From: Isoetes taiwanensis
Lineage: Eukaryota; Streptophyta; Lycopodiopsida; Isoetales; Isoetaceae
Assembly: GCA_021234155.1 (NCBI GenBank)
Contig: JAJEKV010000261.1
Span: 124,001 to 188,000 of the forward strand
Reading direction: 5' to 3'
DNA: 64,000 nt
The notes below the pieces were generated by a model. That model searched no databases, was not told where the DNA came from, and saw only the letters and a program-made list of their open reading frames with translations. Positions 63,993 through 64,000 of the stretch are shown here, piece by piece. Within the stretch, counting starts at the first letter, position 1, and each line of letters opens with the position of its first letter. Made by a program: the position numbers and the translations under genes.

Positions 63993-64000
63993 GCTGCCGC

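Overview
This is nuclear DNA from a land plant, most likely a seed plant or fern with a large, repeat-rich genome. The evidence is plant-type intron signals, AAACCCTA teloboxes, L1-type LINEs with a zf-RVT tail, a tRNA-derived SINE, LTR retrotransposons primed by initiator tRNA-Met, a plant GPAT relic and a histone-H3 relic. I cannot name the species. There is no operon structure and almost no intact gene; most coding signal is decayed or belongs to transposons.

Layout. 0-3 kb: an unrecognised multi-membrane-segment gene with a one-base frameshift, a (TTG)n run, and a ~0.9-kb foldback element ending 19 bases upstream of its ATG. 3-5.4 kb: no gene seen. 5.4-7.3 kb (minus): a broken DYRK-family kinase whose N-lobe is missing. 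7.5-9.2 kb: a GC-rich 424-bp MITE next to a decayed LTR-retrotransposon gag; the probable LTR carries antisense 5S-rRNA-derived pieces. 10.8-11.3 kb: a glycerol-3-phosphate acyltransferase (GPAT) pseudogene.

12.4-57.1 kb is one nested structure. A full-length L1-type LINE (minus strand, about 5.8 kb when rejoined, flanked by TCATAGTT on both sides) is split 38.9 kb apart. A SINE with a CTTT target duplication sits in it; removing everything between the two CTTT copies restores the LINE frame exactly. Within the poly(A) tail of that SINE lie three gene-derived blocks separated by long A-runs: block C (2.7 kb, single copy), array A (about 2.8 copies of a 3.82-kb unit) and array B (about 6.7 copies of a ~3.8-kb unit). 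C, A and B share a ~100-bp block that looks like a splice acceptor on the minus strand, so they are probably diverged paralogues of one unrecognised gene.

57-64 kb: degenerate AT-rich repeats, a second LINE fragment, the 5' LTR, primer site and internal region of a Ty3-like element, a histone-H3-derived sequence, and at the last bases a promoter-like region with an ATG.

Caution about the sequence: differences between array copies cluster at CAG/CTG trinucleotides as small indels, as expected from long-read miscalls at methylated CHG sites. One array copy also contains locally shuffled sequence. Some breaks described here may therefore be consensus errors, and the poly(A)-bounded joins need confirmation by spanning reads.
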